Part shown: positions 7,908 through 15,141 of the stretch, piece by piece | Layout of the letters: every line of letters begins with the position of its first letter | Position numbering within the stretch: position 1 is the stretch's first letter | Assembly: GCF_002954775.1 (NCBI RefSeq) | Contig: NZ_PJME01000045.1 | Span: 16,005 to 80,004 of the forward strand | Reading direction: 5' to 3' | Source of the DNA: Streptomyces geranii | GTDB lineage: Bacteria > Actinomycetota > Actinomycetes > Streptomycetales > Streptomycetaceae | DNA: 64,000 nucleotides | The notes under the pieces: model-generated | Databases searched by the model: none | Told to the model about the DNA's origin: nothing | What the model saw: only the letters and a program-made list of their open reading frames with translations | Position numbers and translations under genes: made by a program

Positions 7908-8558
7908 TCAGCCACGTACATGGACCTCGATACCGTCGCCGCTGACCAGCGCCGACAGGGCGGAGAGATCGGCGACGACCAGATCGGCGGTCAGTTCACC
8001 GGCTTCGTGGGTTGTGGCCAACGCCACGGTGGTCATCCCGGCCGCGCGGCCCGCGCTCAGTCCGGCGGGGGCGTCCTCGAAGACGACGCAGCGGGCGGGG
8101 TCGACGCCCAGTTCGCGGGCGGCGAGGAGGTAGGGCTCGGGGTCGGGCTTGCCGCGCGTGACGTCGTCGGCGGTGACCAGCGTCTTCGGCAGGATCCCGA
8201 CGGCTGCGAGCCTCGCCTCGGCCAGCCGCCGGGTCGCGGAGGTGACGACGGCCCACCGGTCGGCGGGCAGCGAGCCGAGGAACTCGGCCGTCCCCGGCAG
8301 CAGCACCGCGCCACCGTTCGGTACGTCGTCCACTTCGAGCTGCTCGATGCGGGCGAGGGCGCCGGGCACCAGCTCGGCGGGCAGCAGGTCGGCGGCTATC
8401 TCGACGGCCGGCCGCCCGTGCAGTCCGACCCGGGCGAACGCCTCGGCGGTGATCCCGTACTCCTCGCGCCACTGGTTCCAGCAGCGCTCGACCGAGGCGA
8501 GCGAGGAGAGGAGGGTGCCGTCGTTGCCGAACAGAAGGGCGTCAGCGTGGATCGTCAT
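7908..8558 (-). CDS. HAD-superfamily protein (sugar-phosphatase-like) lacking the nucleophilic Asp
   Basis: 216 residues with the layout of a beta-phosphoglucomutase/2-deoxyglucose-6-phosphatase-type HAD hydrolase: cap region at about 18-80, motif II Thr/Ser in AVVTSATRR, motif III Lys in RGKPDPEPY, and motif IV VFEDAPAGLSAG. Motif I, normally DxDGT, reads LLFGNDGTL here: the first Asp, which takes the phosphoryl group, is Gly (codon GGC; a GAC would restore it). The second Asp is kept. As it stands it should not form the phospho-aspartate. ATG start at 8558. A perfect hairpin follows the stop. It could be a pseudoenzyme or a single-base sequencing error. Confidence 0.82.
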   Translation of the reverse strand: MTIHADALLFGNDGTLLSSLASVERCWNQWREEYGITAEAFARVGLHGRPAVEIAADLLPAELVPGALARIEQLEVDDVPNGGAVLLPGTAEFLGSLPADRWAVVTSATRRLAEARLAAVGILPKTLVTADDVTRGKPDPEPYLLAARELGVDPARCVVFEDAPAGLSAGRAAGMTTVALATTHEAGELTADLVVADLSALSALVSGDGIEVHVRG

Positions 8559-8618
8559 GACCTCGACCCTACGGGGCCGATCGCACCTGCCCTTTTGGGC
8601 CGTAATAGGGTCGGCGGC

Positions 8619-8978
8619 ATGCTTGATGCCCTGACGGTCGCCACGTCCGTCGCCGCTCTCGCGCTCGCCGCCTGGTGCGGCTGGGCCGCGTACCGCGATC
8701 AGCCCACCAAGGACTGGCACTTCATCGGCATGGGCGTGGTCACCCTGCTCACCGTGGTCCAGCTGGTGGTCGGCGTCGTCCAGCTCGCGCGCGGCGAGAA
8801 GCCGGAGCAGGGTACGACGATCTTCGTGGCGTATCTGCTGGGCGCGCTGGCGTGTGTGCCGGTGACGGGGTTCATGTCGCTGACGGAGCGCACACGGTGG
8901 GGCTCGGTGACGGTCGCCGCCGGCGGGGTGGTGCTGGCTGTGCTGGAGGTGCGGCTGTATGACATCTGGGGAGGTTGA
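8619..8978 (+). CDS. Small integral membrane protein, unknown function
   Basis: 119 residues, nearly all hydrophobic, with four predicted membrane helices: about 2-20, 34-56, 67-85 and 95-113. No recognised motif. It is divergent from the HAD gene (60 bp between starts) and lies one base before the next membrane-protein gene, so the two form an operon. The start ATG has no clear Shine-Dalgarno. Conserved neighbours of this kind occur in Streptomyces, but I cannot assign a role. Confidence 0.75.
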   Translation: MLDALTVATSVAALALAAWCGWAAYRDQPTKDWHFIGMGVVTLLTVVQLVVGVVQLARGEKPEQGTTIFVAYLLGALACVPVTGFMSLTERTRWGSVTVAAGGVVLAVLEVRLYDIWGG

Positions 8979-8979
8979 G

Positions 8980-9399
8980 ATGGCCACGACGGAGAGGTCG
9001 CGGCTGATCAGCGGGCCGGGCACGCTGCTCGTGTGGCTCTACGGCGTGATGGTGGTCGGGGCGGTGTCGCGGTCGGCGGTGCAGATCTCCACCGAGTTCG
9101 AGCACGCGCCGCTGGCGTACTCGCTCTCGGCTGTCGCCGGGGTCGTGTACGGGTTCATCACGTACTCGCTGGTGCGGGGTGGGGAGACAGCGCGACGCGC
9201 TGCGCTGGCCTGTTGCGTCGGGGAGCTTGCCGGGGTGTTGATCGTGGGCACGTGGACGTTGGTCGAGCCGTCCGCTTTTCCCGACTCGACCGTGTGGTCC
9301 GACTACGGGGTGGGGTATCTGTTCATCCCTGTGCTGCTGCCCGTCTCCGCCATTTACTGGTTGCGCAAGGCTCGTTCGCCCAAGAGGGATGCGGGCTGA
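8980..9399 (+). CDS. Integral membrane protein, unknown function
   Basis: 139 residues with four predicted membrane helices (about 12-32, 42-62, 72-95, 110-130) and a basic C-terminus (RKARSPKRD). The ATG at 8980 was chosen because GGGGAGG lies directly upstream; an in-frame ATG at 8959 would overlap the preceding gene. The two genes are separated by one base, so they are translationally linked and may act as a membrane pair. The gene is followed by a copy of the dispersed intergenic repeat with a 7-bp hairpin. Confidence 0.75.
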   Translation: MATTERSRLISGPGTLLVWLYGVMVVGAVSRSAVQISTEFEHAPLAYSLSAVAGVVYGFITYSLVRGGETARRAALACCVGELAGVLIVGTWTLVEPSAFPDSTVWSDYGVGYLFIPVLLPVSAIYWLRKARSPKRDAG

Positions 9400-9426
9400 G
9401 GTTGTTGCGCGACCGCAGGCCGTATG

Positions 9427-9464
9427 TGGCTGGTCGCGCAGTTCCCCGCGCCCCTTTGGGGCGC
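9427..9464. repeat. Dispersed intergenic repeat, copy 1, with GCGCCCC/GGGGCGC hairpin
   Basis: A 29-bp core beginning tggctggtcgcgcagttc (9427-9455), running into a 7-bp stem with a TTT loop (9448-9464). It lies between convergent genes and could terminate both. Confidence 0.8.
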
Positions 9465-9479
9465 CCCTCTGAACGCCCG

Positions 9480-9977
9480 CTAAGCCGTGGCCGCGTACGT
9501 TTCCGCCGGCTTTTCCAGGACGATCATCGGTACGCCGTCGTTGCCCTTGTCGGTGCCTACCGTCTCGTAGCCGACCCGGCGGTAGAGGCGCAGGCCCTTG
9601 TCGCTCCGGTGGCCCGTGCTGAGGCGGAACCTCTTCGCGCCGCGCTCCTCCGCGAGGGCCGACTCCGCCGCGCGCAGGAGTCGGGCGCCGATGCCGTGGC
9701 CCTGGAGGCGGGGGTGGACGCAGAGCTTGCCGATGGACGCCGTGCCGTCAGGGTTCGGGGTGCCGCGCACCGAGCCGACCACCTCCTCGCCCAGCCGCGC
9801 CACGAAGACGCAGTCCGCGCCGACTTCCTCCCGGACCGAGTCCAGGGTCTGGACCAGCGGATCGATCCGGTAGTTGCCGTACAGAGCGGCCTCGCTCTGG
9901 AAGCACAGGTACTGCAGCCGGAAGATCTGCTCCGCGTCCTTCTCGGTCGCCACAGAGATGGTCACGCTCATGCCCAT
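9480..9977 (-). CDS. GNAT family N-acetyltransferase
   Basis: 165 residues. Motif A of the GNAT fold is clear: LCVHPRLQGHGIGARLLRAAE, with the QGHGIG pyrophosphate loop. The N-terminal half includes VSVATEKDAEQI-like opening and a strand ending VFVARLGEEVVGSVRG. Start at 9977 (MGMSVT) chosen for GGGAGG nine bases upstream; an ATG seven codons earlier exists. Substrate unknown. It lies 45 bases downstream of the sigma-like gene on the same strand and may share its transcript. Confidence 0.86.
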   Translation of the reverse strand: MGMSVTISVATEKDAEQIFRLQYLCFQSEAALYGNYRIDPLVQTLDSVREEVGADCVFVARLGEEVVGSVRGTPNPDGTASIGKLCVHPRLQGHGIGARLLRAAESALAEERGAKRFRLSTGHRSDKGLRLYRRVGYETVGTDKGNDGVPMIVLEKPAETYAATA

Positions 9978-10022
9978 GTGTGCACGCCTCCCGCTCACCT
10001 GCTCAGTCGTATGTCCCCACTC

Positions 10023-10538
10023 CTATCCCCGCGCTTCGCGGGCCGCAACCTCCGGCGTCAGCAATCGGCGGAGACATCCCAGGCATCTGGAACGTTCCGG
10101 ACCAAGACTTCCCTGTGAGATACCCAACTCCCCCGCGATTTCCCGGTAGGTGAGGTCCTTCGGCGACAGCAGGGCCTCCAGCAGACCCGGGCAGCGGCCG
10201 GGCAGCCGGCGGACCGCTTCACGCAGGGCGCGGTGCCTGGCGGCGGAGAGGGCGAGTTGCTCGGGGCCGGGCCGGTCGTCGGCCGCGGGCTCGTCGCCGT
10301 ACGGCCGTTCGATGCGGGCGGTACGGCGGTTGCGGCGGGCCTCGGAGCGGACGGCTCGGCGGAGCCAGTTCTGCGGGTCGGTCGGCGGGCCGTCGGAGTC
10401 GAGGCGTTCCAGGAGGCGCAGCCAGACGGCCTGTTCCAGGTCGCTCGGCTCGGCGCCGTAGGCATATGCCTCCGCCGAGGCCTCGGCGGCGAGCAGCGGG
10501 CGCAGGGCGGAAACCATGTCGTGGGTCATATGCGCCAC
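10023..10538 (-). CDS. Sigma-70-family (ECF-like) RNA polymerase sigma factor
   Basis: 171 residues. The first half resembles a sigma-2 region (SDLEQAVWLRLLERL, then NWLRRAVRSEARRNRR), shorter than in standard ECF factors. The second half is a sigma-4 helix-turn-helix: LPGRCPGLLEALL, then LTYREIAGELGISQGSLG and the recognition helix PERSRCLGCLRRLL. It could direct polymerase to its own promoters or act as a specialised regulator; no anti-sigma gene is adjacent. GTG start at 10538. Its Shine-Dalgarno (GGAG) lies inside a perfect 10-bp hairpin (10546-10573), so translation may be conditional. ATG at 10529 is an alternative start. Confidence 0.82.
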   Translation of the reverse strand: MAHMTHDMVSALRPLLAAEASAEAYAYGAEPSDLEQAVWLRLLERLDSDGPPTDPQNWLRRAVRSEARRNRRTARIERPYGDEPAADDRPGPEQLALSAARHRALREAVRRLPGRCPGLLEALLSPKDLTYREIAGELGISQGSLGPERSRCLGCLRRLLTPEVAAREARG

Positions 10539-10545
10539 GACGCGA

Positions 10546-10573
10546 CCGCTCCGGCGGGAGGTTGCCGGAGCGG
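10546..10573 (-). promoter_or_regulatory. Hairpin covering the sigma-gene ribosome binding site
   Basis: Perfect 10-bp arms ccgctccggc (10546-10555) and gccggagcgg (10564-10573) with an 8-base loop. Read on the minus strand, the GGAG of the sigma gene is in the second arm and the start codon follows seven bases later. It could mask translation, or simply end the glpQ1 transcript. Confidence 0.6.
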
Positions 10574-10609
10574 CCGGTTGTCACCCCAATCGGGGCCGGG
10601 CGCTCAGTC

Positions 10610-10630
10610 GTTGACGGCTCACTCGTCAAC
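10610..10630 (-). terminator. Inverted repeat after glpQ1
   Basis: gttgacg-gctcact-cgtcaac, a 7-bp stem and 7-base loop, 12 bases past the glpQ1 stop. Confidence 0.5.
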
Positions 10631-10659
10631 TGTTCAGGAAGTCAGCTGTTCAGGAAGTC
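10628..10659. repeat. 16-bp tandem duplication across the glpQ1 stop codon
   Basis: Two 16-bp units, aactgttcaggaagtc and agctgttcaggaagtc, differing at one base. The TGA of glpQ1 (10642-10644) forms at the junction. Confidence 0.8.
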
Positions 10660-11850
10660 CTTGCGGGCCAGTACTCCCGTGTCCGGGTTGTCCGTGAAGA
10701 CGCCGTCGATACCCGTCGCGAAGTACGTCCGGTAGGCGCCGAAGGCGTCTCCGTAGGCGTCCGCGTCCGTGCCCTTGCGGAAGTTCGCCGGCAGGAAGGG
10801 GTTCTCGTTGCGCATGGTGTAGGGGTGCAGGATCAGGCCCGCCGCGTGCGCGTCCGCGACCAGGGTGGTCGGTGAGGTGAGCGCGCCGTTCGAGTCCTTC
10901 GGGATGACCAGGTCGAGGGTCGGGCCGATGCCCTGGGCGTACGAGGCGATCTCCCGGAGGCCGGCCGGCTTGATCAGGTCGGCGACGGTGCGCGGGTCGC
11001 CGGTCGTGATGAAGTCCCAGGGGCGGGTGTTCGCGGCCGAGAGCAGCACCACGAGCGGGTTGTCCACCAGGCGGTTCAGGCGCTGGATGCTGGTCGGTTC
11101 GAAGGACTGGAGGACGACCGGCGAGTTCTTCCTGTCCTTGCCGTGCTTCTTCAGCAGCTTCGCGACCCGCTCCTCCAGGCCCAGGCCGAGCGCCCGGAAG
11201 TAGGTGGGGTGCTTGGTCTCGGGGTAGATCCAGACCTGCTTGCCGCGCTTGCGGGTCTGCTCGTCCTGCCAGCGGAGCACCTCTTCGAAGGTGGGGATCT
11301 CCCAGCGGCCGTTGTAGAGGGTGTTGTGCGGGCGGTTGGCCGGAATGCGCTCGATCGCGCGCAGCGTCTTCAGCTCGGCGAGCGTGAAGTCCTCGGTGAA
11401 CCAGCCGGTGACGGAGACACCGTCCAGCACCTTGGTCACCTTGCGGCTCGCGAACTCCGGGTGGTCGGCGACGTCCGTCGTCCCGCCGATCTCCGGCTCG
11501 TGACGGCAGACGATGTGACCGTCCTTGGTGGGGACCAGGTCACCGGCCTCCACGATGTCCGCACCCAGGTCGAGGGCCAGTTGGTACGAGCCGAGGGTGT
11601 GCTCGGGGCGGTAGCCGCTGGCACCCCGGTGGCCGATGATCGTCGGTACGGGCAGGCCCTTCAAGCCACCGCCTCCGTGCTTCGCACTCTGCCCCGCGTT
11701 CCGCTCGGCGTCCTGTGCGTCTGCTCTCGCCGCGCCGGGCAGCCCGAGGACCGCGCCGCCCGCACCCAGCATCGCGGCTCCGAGCAGCGTCCGCCGCCCT
11801 GTCCCCGTCGACTCCCCCTGCGCATATCCGTTCGACTCCAGCGTGCCCAT
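10642..11850 (-). CDS. glpQ1: Exported glycerophosphodiester phosphodiesterase
   Basis: 402 residues. The N-terminus has a twin-arginine-like signal (GRRTLLGAAMLGAGG, then a hydrophobic run to about residue 45), so it is probably exported folded. The catalytic GDPD motifs are intact: HRGASGYRPEHT near residue 73, EAGDLVPTKDGHIVCRHE for the metal-binding Glu/Asp and second His, and YPETKHP later. It releases glycerol-3-phosphate from glycerophosphodiesters outside the cell to feed phosphate and carbon metabolism. ATG start with AGGAGGGG. glpQ1 of S. coelicolor is known to be PhoP-dependent; a PHO-box-like array lies about 250 bases upstream here. The stop codon sits in a 16-bp tandem duplication. 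Confidence 0.9.
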   Translation of the reverse strand: MGTLESNGYAQGESTGTGRRTLLGAAMLGAGGAVLGLPGAARADAQDAERNAGQSAKHGGGGLKGLPVPTIIGHRGASGYRPEHTLGSYQLALDLGADIVEAGDLVPTKDGHIVCRHEPEIGGTTDVADHPEFASRKVTKVLDGVSVTGWFTEDFTLAELKTLRAIERIPANRPHNTLYNGRWEIPTFEEVLRWQDEQTRKRGKQVWIYPETKHPTYFRALGLGLEERVAKLLKKHGKDRKNSPVVLQSFEPTSIQRLNRLVDNPLVVLLSAANTRPWDFITTGDPRTVADLIKPAGLREIASYAQGIGPTLDLVIPKDSNGALTSPTTLVADAHAAGLILHPYTMRNENPFLPANFRKGTDADAYGDAFGAYRTYFATGIDGVFTDNPDTGVLARKDFLNS

Positions 11851-11960
11851 GAGCGCCCCTCCTGCCGCACCATCACCTGACCAAACGGACCGATCGTAGG
11901 TGCGTGTACATGGCGAGAGGGAGGCCTCGGGCGGAACACGCGGGTGACTCCGGATGTCGG

Positions 11961-11995
11961 CATCGGTCCGCATCGGTCCACATCGGTCCGCATCG
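11961..11995. repeat. 10-bp direct repeats catcggtccg
   Basis: Three consecutive units (catcggtccg, catcggtcca, catcggtccg) plus a half unit, in phase with one helix turn. An inverted copy, cggaccgat, lies at 11886-11894 beside the candidate glpQ1 -10 box. This could be a regulator-binding array. Confidence 0.7.
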
Positions 11996-12096
11996 ACGGG
12001 GGCGCGGTGGGTACGCGCTGATTGTGTTCCGTACGCGTTCGCGCGATCTCCGTCACATTCGTGGCGGTCTGTCACATGCCCGCAACAGGGCGCCAC

Positions 12097-12139
12097 CGCA
12101 GGTAAACGCGGGTCAACAGTGCGTAAGTACTCGGTGAAC
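12097..12139 (-). promoter_or_regulatory. PHO-box-like direct repeats upstream of glpQ1
   Basis: On the minus strand four 11-base units follow each other: GTTCACCGAGT, ACTTACGCACT, GTTGACCCGCG and TTTACCTGCGG. The Streptomyces PhoP consensus unit is close to GTTCACC at 11-bp spacing. This agrees with the known PhoP dependence of glpQ1. Confidence 0.65.
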
Positions 12140-12221
12140 CCGATGTGCACTACCCCCCGAGGCGCGAGTATCGTCCTCACCTGCACAGACTTATACCGAT
12201 CCCTTGACACCGGAGGGCCCG

Positions 12222-12893
12222 TTGTCCCGCTTCGCGCTCATCAAGGCACTGCTCGGACCGATCATGCGCCTGATGTTCCGCCCACGGGTGGAAGGCGTGG
12301 AGCACATCCCGGGGGACGGTCCCGTGATCCTCGCCGGCAACCACCTCACGTTCATCGACTCGATGATCCTGCCGCTGGTCTGCGACCGGCAGGTCGTCTT
12401 CATCGGCAAGGACGAGTACGTCACCGGCAAGGGCTTCAAGGGCCGCCTCATGGCCTGGTTCTTCACCGGCGTCGGCATGATCCCGGTGGACCGGGACGGG
12501 GCCAACGGCGGTGTGGCCGCGCTGATGACGGGGCGCCGGGTGCTGGAGGAGGGGCGCATGTTCGGGATCTACCCCGAGGGCACCCGCTCCCCCGACGGGC
12601 GGCTGTACCGGGGGCGTACCGGTATCGCCCGGCTGACTCTGATGACCGGGGCGCCTGTTGTGCCGTTCGCGATGATCGGCACGGACAAGTTGCAGCCGGG
12701 CGGGGCGGGGATGCCCCGGCCGGGGCGGGTCACTGTGCGGTTCGGTGAGGCGATGGAGTTCTCTCGGTACGAGGGGATGGATCGGGACCGGTATGTGCTG
12801 CGGGCCGTGACCGACTCGGTGATGACCGAGGTCATGCGGTTGTCCGGGCAGGAGTACGTGGATATGTACGCGACCAAGGCGAAGGCTGCGTAG
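12222..12893 (+). CDS. plsC: 1-acyl-sn-glycerol-3-phosphate acyltransferase family protein
   Basis: 223 residues. Acyltransferase motif I is NHLTFIDS (NHx4D), followed by the glycerolipid-binding FTGVGMIPVDRDG block and motif III YPEGTRSPDG. It should acylate lysophosphatidic acid to phosphatidate, or another lysolipid, at the inner membrane face. TTG start at 12222 chosen for GGAGGG four bases upstream; an in-frame TTG at 12204 is within a TTGACA sequence and less likely. Divergent from glpQ1, sharing 371 bp of control DNA. plsC is the family name; several paralogues usually exist in Streptomyces, so this need not be the main enzyme. Confidence 0.87.
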   Translation: MSRFALIKALLGPIMRLMFRPRVEGVEHIPGDGPVILAGNHLTFIDSMILPLVCDRQVVFIGKDEYVTGKGFKGRLMAWFFTGVGMIPVDRDGANGGVAALMTGRRVLEEGRMFGIYPEGTRSPDGRLYRGRTGIARLTLMTGAPVVPFAMIGTDKLQPGGAGMPRPGRVTVRFGEAMEFSRYEGMDRDRYVLRAVTDSVMTEVMRLSGQEYVDMYATKAKAA

Positions 12894-12929
12894 GGGTTTG
12901 CGGGTTGTACGTCGGGTGCGGGTGCGTTG

Positions 12930-12958
12930 TGGCTGGTCGCACAGTTCCCCGCGCCCCT
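12930..12958. repeat. Dispersed intergenic repeat, copy 2
   Basis: 29-bp core with one change (gcaca for gcgca). It is preceded by the longer shared flank gtcgggtgcgggtgcg. It lies between the convergent acyltransferase and MFS genes. Confidence 0.8.
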
Positions 12959-12989
12959 AAAGGCTGAAAGCACTCCGCACCCGGCGCCG

Positions 12990-14510
12990 TCAACGTCCCG
13001 CCAGCTTTTGTCCCCTCAGCAGTACCCAGGCCGCGCCGGACGCTGCCAGTAGCACCACGGCGCCCGCGCCCGCTGCCAACGCGATGCCGTCGGTGAACGC
13101 CTCGCGGGCCGCTGTCAGTAGCGCCTCGCCCGTATGGGTCGGCAAGCCCGCTGCCGATTCGACCGCGCCGCCCAGGGATTCGTGGGCCGCGGCCGGAGTG
13201 CCCGCCGGGCCCTGGAAGTTCCTGTAGACGCCCGTGACGATCGAGCCGAGCAGGGCGATGCCCAGGGCCGCGCCCAACTCGTAGGCCGTTTCCGATACGG
13301 CGGCTGCCGCGCCCGCCTGTTCCTTGGGGACGCTCGCCAGGATCACGTCGGACGTCACGGTGAACGAGAGTCCCGCGCCCACGCCGACCACCAGCAGGGC
13401 GCTGCCCAGCAGCGGGTAGCCCGTGGACTGGTCGACGACGGTGAGCGCGGCCAGGGCCAGGCCTATCGCCGCGAGGCCGCCCGAGACCACGGCCCGTACC
13501 GAGTAGCGGCGGGCCGCCGCACCGGCGAGCAGGCCTGCCACCACCGCACCGATCGCCGCCGGGAGTTCGGCGAGACCTGCCTCCAACGGGCCCCGGCCCT
13601 GCACCAGTTGCAGGTACTGGGAGAGGAAGAACACCACCCCGGAGAGGCCGAGGATGGTCAGGAGGTCGGCGAGCACCGCTCCGCTGAAGCCCCGGTCGCG
13701 GAAGAGCCGCATGTCCAACAGGGGCACGGGGAGAGTGAGTTGGCGGCGGACGAAGCCGTAGAGCGCTGCGGCTCCGAGAGCTGCCGTCCCCAGTGCCGTC
13801 CACGAGAAGCCGTGGGACGCCGCTTCCTTGATGCCGTAGACGATGCCGACCATGCCGACGAGCGACAGGACGACACTGCGCAGGTCCCAGGGGCCCGGTG
13901 CCGGGTTGCGGGACTCGGGGAGCAGCTTGATGCCGACGAGGACCAGGACCACCATCACGGGCAGGTTGATCAGGAAGACCGAGCCCCACCAGAAGTGTTC
14001 GAGCAGGAAACCGCCGACCACCGGGCCGACTGCCGTACCTGCGGAGGCGGTTGCGCCCCAGATGCCGATGGCGAGGCTGCGCTCGCGCGGGTCGTGGAAG
14101 AGGTTGCGGATCAGGGCGAGCGTGGCGGGCATCAGGGTCGCGCCCGCGACACCGAGCAGCGCCCGCGCGAGGATCATCAACTCCGGTGTCGTGGCATAGG
14201 CGTTGAGGATCGACACCAGGCCGAACGCGGTCGCGCCGACGAGCAGCAGCCGCTTGCGGCCGATGCGGTCGCCGAGGCTGCCCATGGAGACGAGCAGGCC
14301 CGCGATGACGAACGAGTAGACGTCGCCGATCCACAGGAGCTGGTTGCCGGACGGCTTCAGGTCCTCGCTGATGTAGGGGGTCGCGAGACCGAGGACGGTC
14401 GCGTCGACTGCCACCAGCAGCACGGCCAGCACAAGGACGGAGAGCGCGAGCCAACGGCCCGGACGCCTCCCTTCCTCGATCGCGTGGGCCGGCTGCAGGG
14501 TGCTGGTCAT
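12990..14510 (-). CDS. MFS drug-efflux transporter, 14-helix (DHA2) type
   Basis: 506 residues, hydrophobic throughout, with about 14 membrane helices. Motif A is seen as GSLGDRIGRKRLL and motif C-like GPVVGGFLLE follows helix 5, typical of proton-driven antiporters of the EmrB/QacA group. It probably exports a toxic compound or an endogenous metabolite. The ATG overlaps the TetR stop by four bases (ATGA), so the pump is co-translated with its presumed repressor and controlled by the operator at 15078-15095. Confidence 0.92.
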   Translation of the reverse strand: MTSTLQPAHAIEEGRRPGRWLALSVLVLAVLLVAVDATVLGLATPYISEDLKPSGNQLLWIGDVYSFVIAGLLVSMGSLGDRIGRKRLLLVGATAFGLVSILNAYATTPELMILARALLGVAGATLMPATLALIRNLFHDPRERSLAIGIWGATASAGTAVGPVVGGFLLEHFWWGSVFLINLPVMVVLVLVGIKLLPESRNPAPGPWDLRSVVLSLVGMVGIVYGIKEAASHGFSWTALGTAALGAAALYGFVRRQLTLPVPLLDMRLFRDRGFSGAVLADLLTILGLSGVVFFLSQYLQLVQGRGPLEAGLAELPAAIGAVVAGLLAGAAARRYSVRAVVSGGLAAIGLALAALTVVDQSTGYPLLGSALLVVGVGAGLSFTVTSDVILASVPKEQAGAAAAVSETAYELGAALGIALLGSIVTGVYRNFQGPAGTPAAAHESLGGAVESAAGLPTHTGEALLTAAREAFTDGIALAAGAGAVVLLAASGAAWVLLRGQKLAGR

Positions 14511-15058
14511 GATTCCTCTCTCCGTAGCGCGCCGCCGAGCAGCAGCTCGACGATCATGTGGTTGAAGTCCTTGGCCGCGACCCGGCCCTCGCTCACGGCC
14601 CAGGCGCCCGAGGCCATCAGGCCGTAGAGCGCCTCGGTGAGCCAGGCCGGGGTGAGGTCGATGCGGAACTCGCCGTCCTGCTGGCCGCGCCGGAACAGGG
14701 CGGCGATCCCGGCGTCGATCCGGGCCCAGCCCTCGTTCTGCTCCTCGCCCTCGAACAGCTGGTTCTCGGTGTAGAGGAACGCGAGCAGTCCGGCGGCGGG
14801 TTCGAGTTCCCTGACCAGGCGGCGGACGGCATCCTGCGCGGTTCCGTCGTCGAGCCGGGCGGCGCTCAAGGCCGCCTCGCACTCCTCGATACCCAGCTCT
14901 TCGAGCGCCCTGACGAGGACGTCCCGCCCGGCGAAGTGGCGGTGCAGCGTCGCCCGGCTGATCCCGGCCGCCTTGGCGACCTCGTCCATCGTGGACGTGG
15001 ATTTTCGGGTCAGCAGGGCGGCTGCGCTGCGCAGCACGTGTTCACGGTCGACGGCCAT
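14507..15058 (-). CDS. TetR-family repressor of the adjacent MFS pump
   Basis: 183 residues. The N-terminal helix-turn-helix is STMDEVAKAAGISRATLHRHFAGRDVL (about residues 22-48); the rest is an all-helical ligand domain. Start at 15058 chosen because the protein then begins just before the DNA-binding helices; starts at 15085 and 15109 are in frame. No Shine-Dalgarno is seen, so a leaderless mRNA is possible. The gene forms an operon with the MFS pump. A perfect 18-bp palindrome (15078-15095) and an extra TGAGACA half-site over the start codon (15058-15064) suggest autorepression. Confidence 0.9.
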   Translation of the reverse strand: MAVDREHVLRSAAALLTRKSTSTMDEVAKAAGISRATLHRHFAGRDVLVRALEELGIEECEAALSAARLDDGTAQDAVRRLVRELEPAAGLLAFLYTENQLFEGEEQNEGWARIDAGIAALFRRGQQDGEFRIDLTPAWLTEALYGLMASGAWAVSEGRVAAKDFNHMIVELLLGGALRREES

Positions 15059-15077
15059 GAGACAACCATACGCCACT

Positions 15078-15095
15078 TGAGACATTCTTGTCTCA
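15078..15095. promoter_or_regulatory. TetR operator, tgagaca-ttct-tgtctca
   Basis: Perfect 7-bp inverted repeat with a 4-base spacer, 20 bases upstream of the TetR start. The same half-site tgagaca recurs at 15058-15064 on top of the start codon. Confidence 0.75.
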
Positions 15096-15141
15096 TGTGA
15101 AGCGTGCATGTATCAGGAGTAGTGGTCGAGCAGGGGCTTTC

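Larger units (their letters stand above)
11851..12221. promoter_or_regulatory. Divergent control region between glpQ1 and plsC-type gene
   Basis: 371 bp with no gene. It holds a tandem 10-mer array (11961-11995), a PHO-box-like direct repeat (12097-12139), a possible glpQ1 -10 (TACGAT on the minus strand, near 11893) and a possible -10 for the acyltransferase (TTATACCGAT, 12191-12200). Confidence 0.6.

Noticed and set aside
11961..11995. Mini CRISPR array
   Set aside because: 10-bp units without spacers; direct tandem repeat only.
12202..12209. TTGACA as -35 promoter element
   Set aside because: The -10 would fall inside the acyltransferase coding sequence; probably chance.
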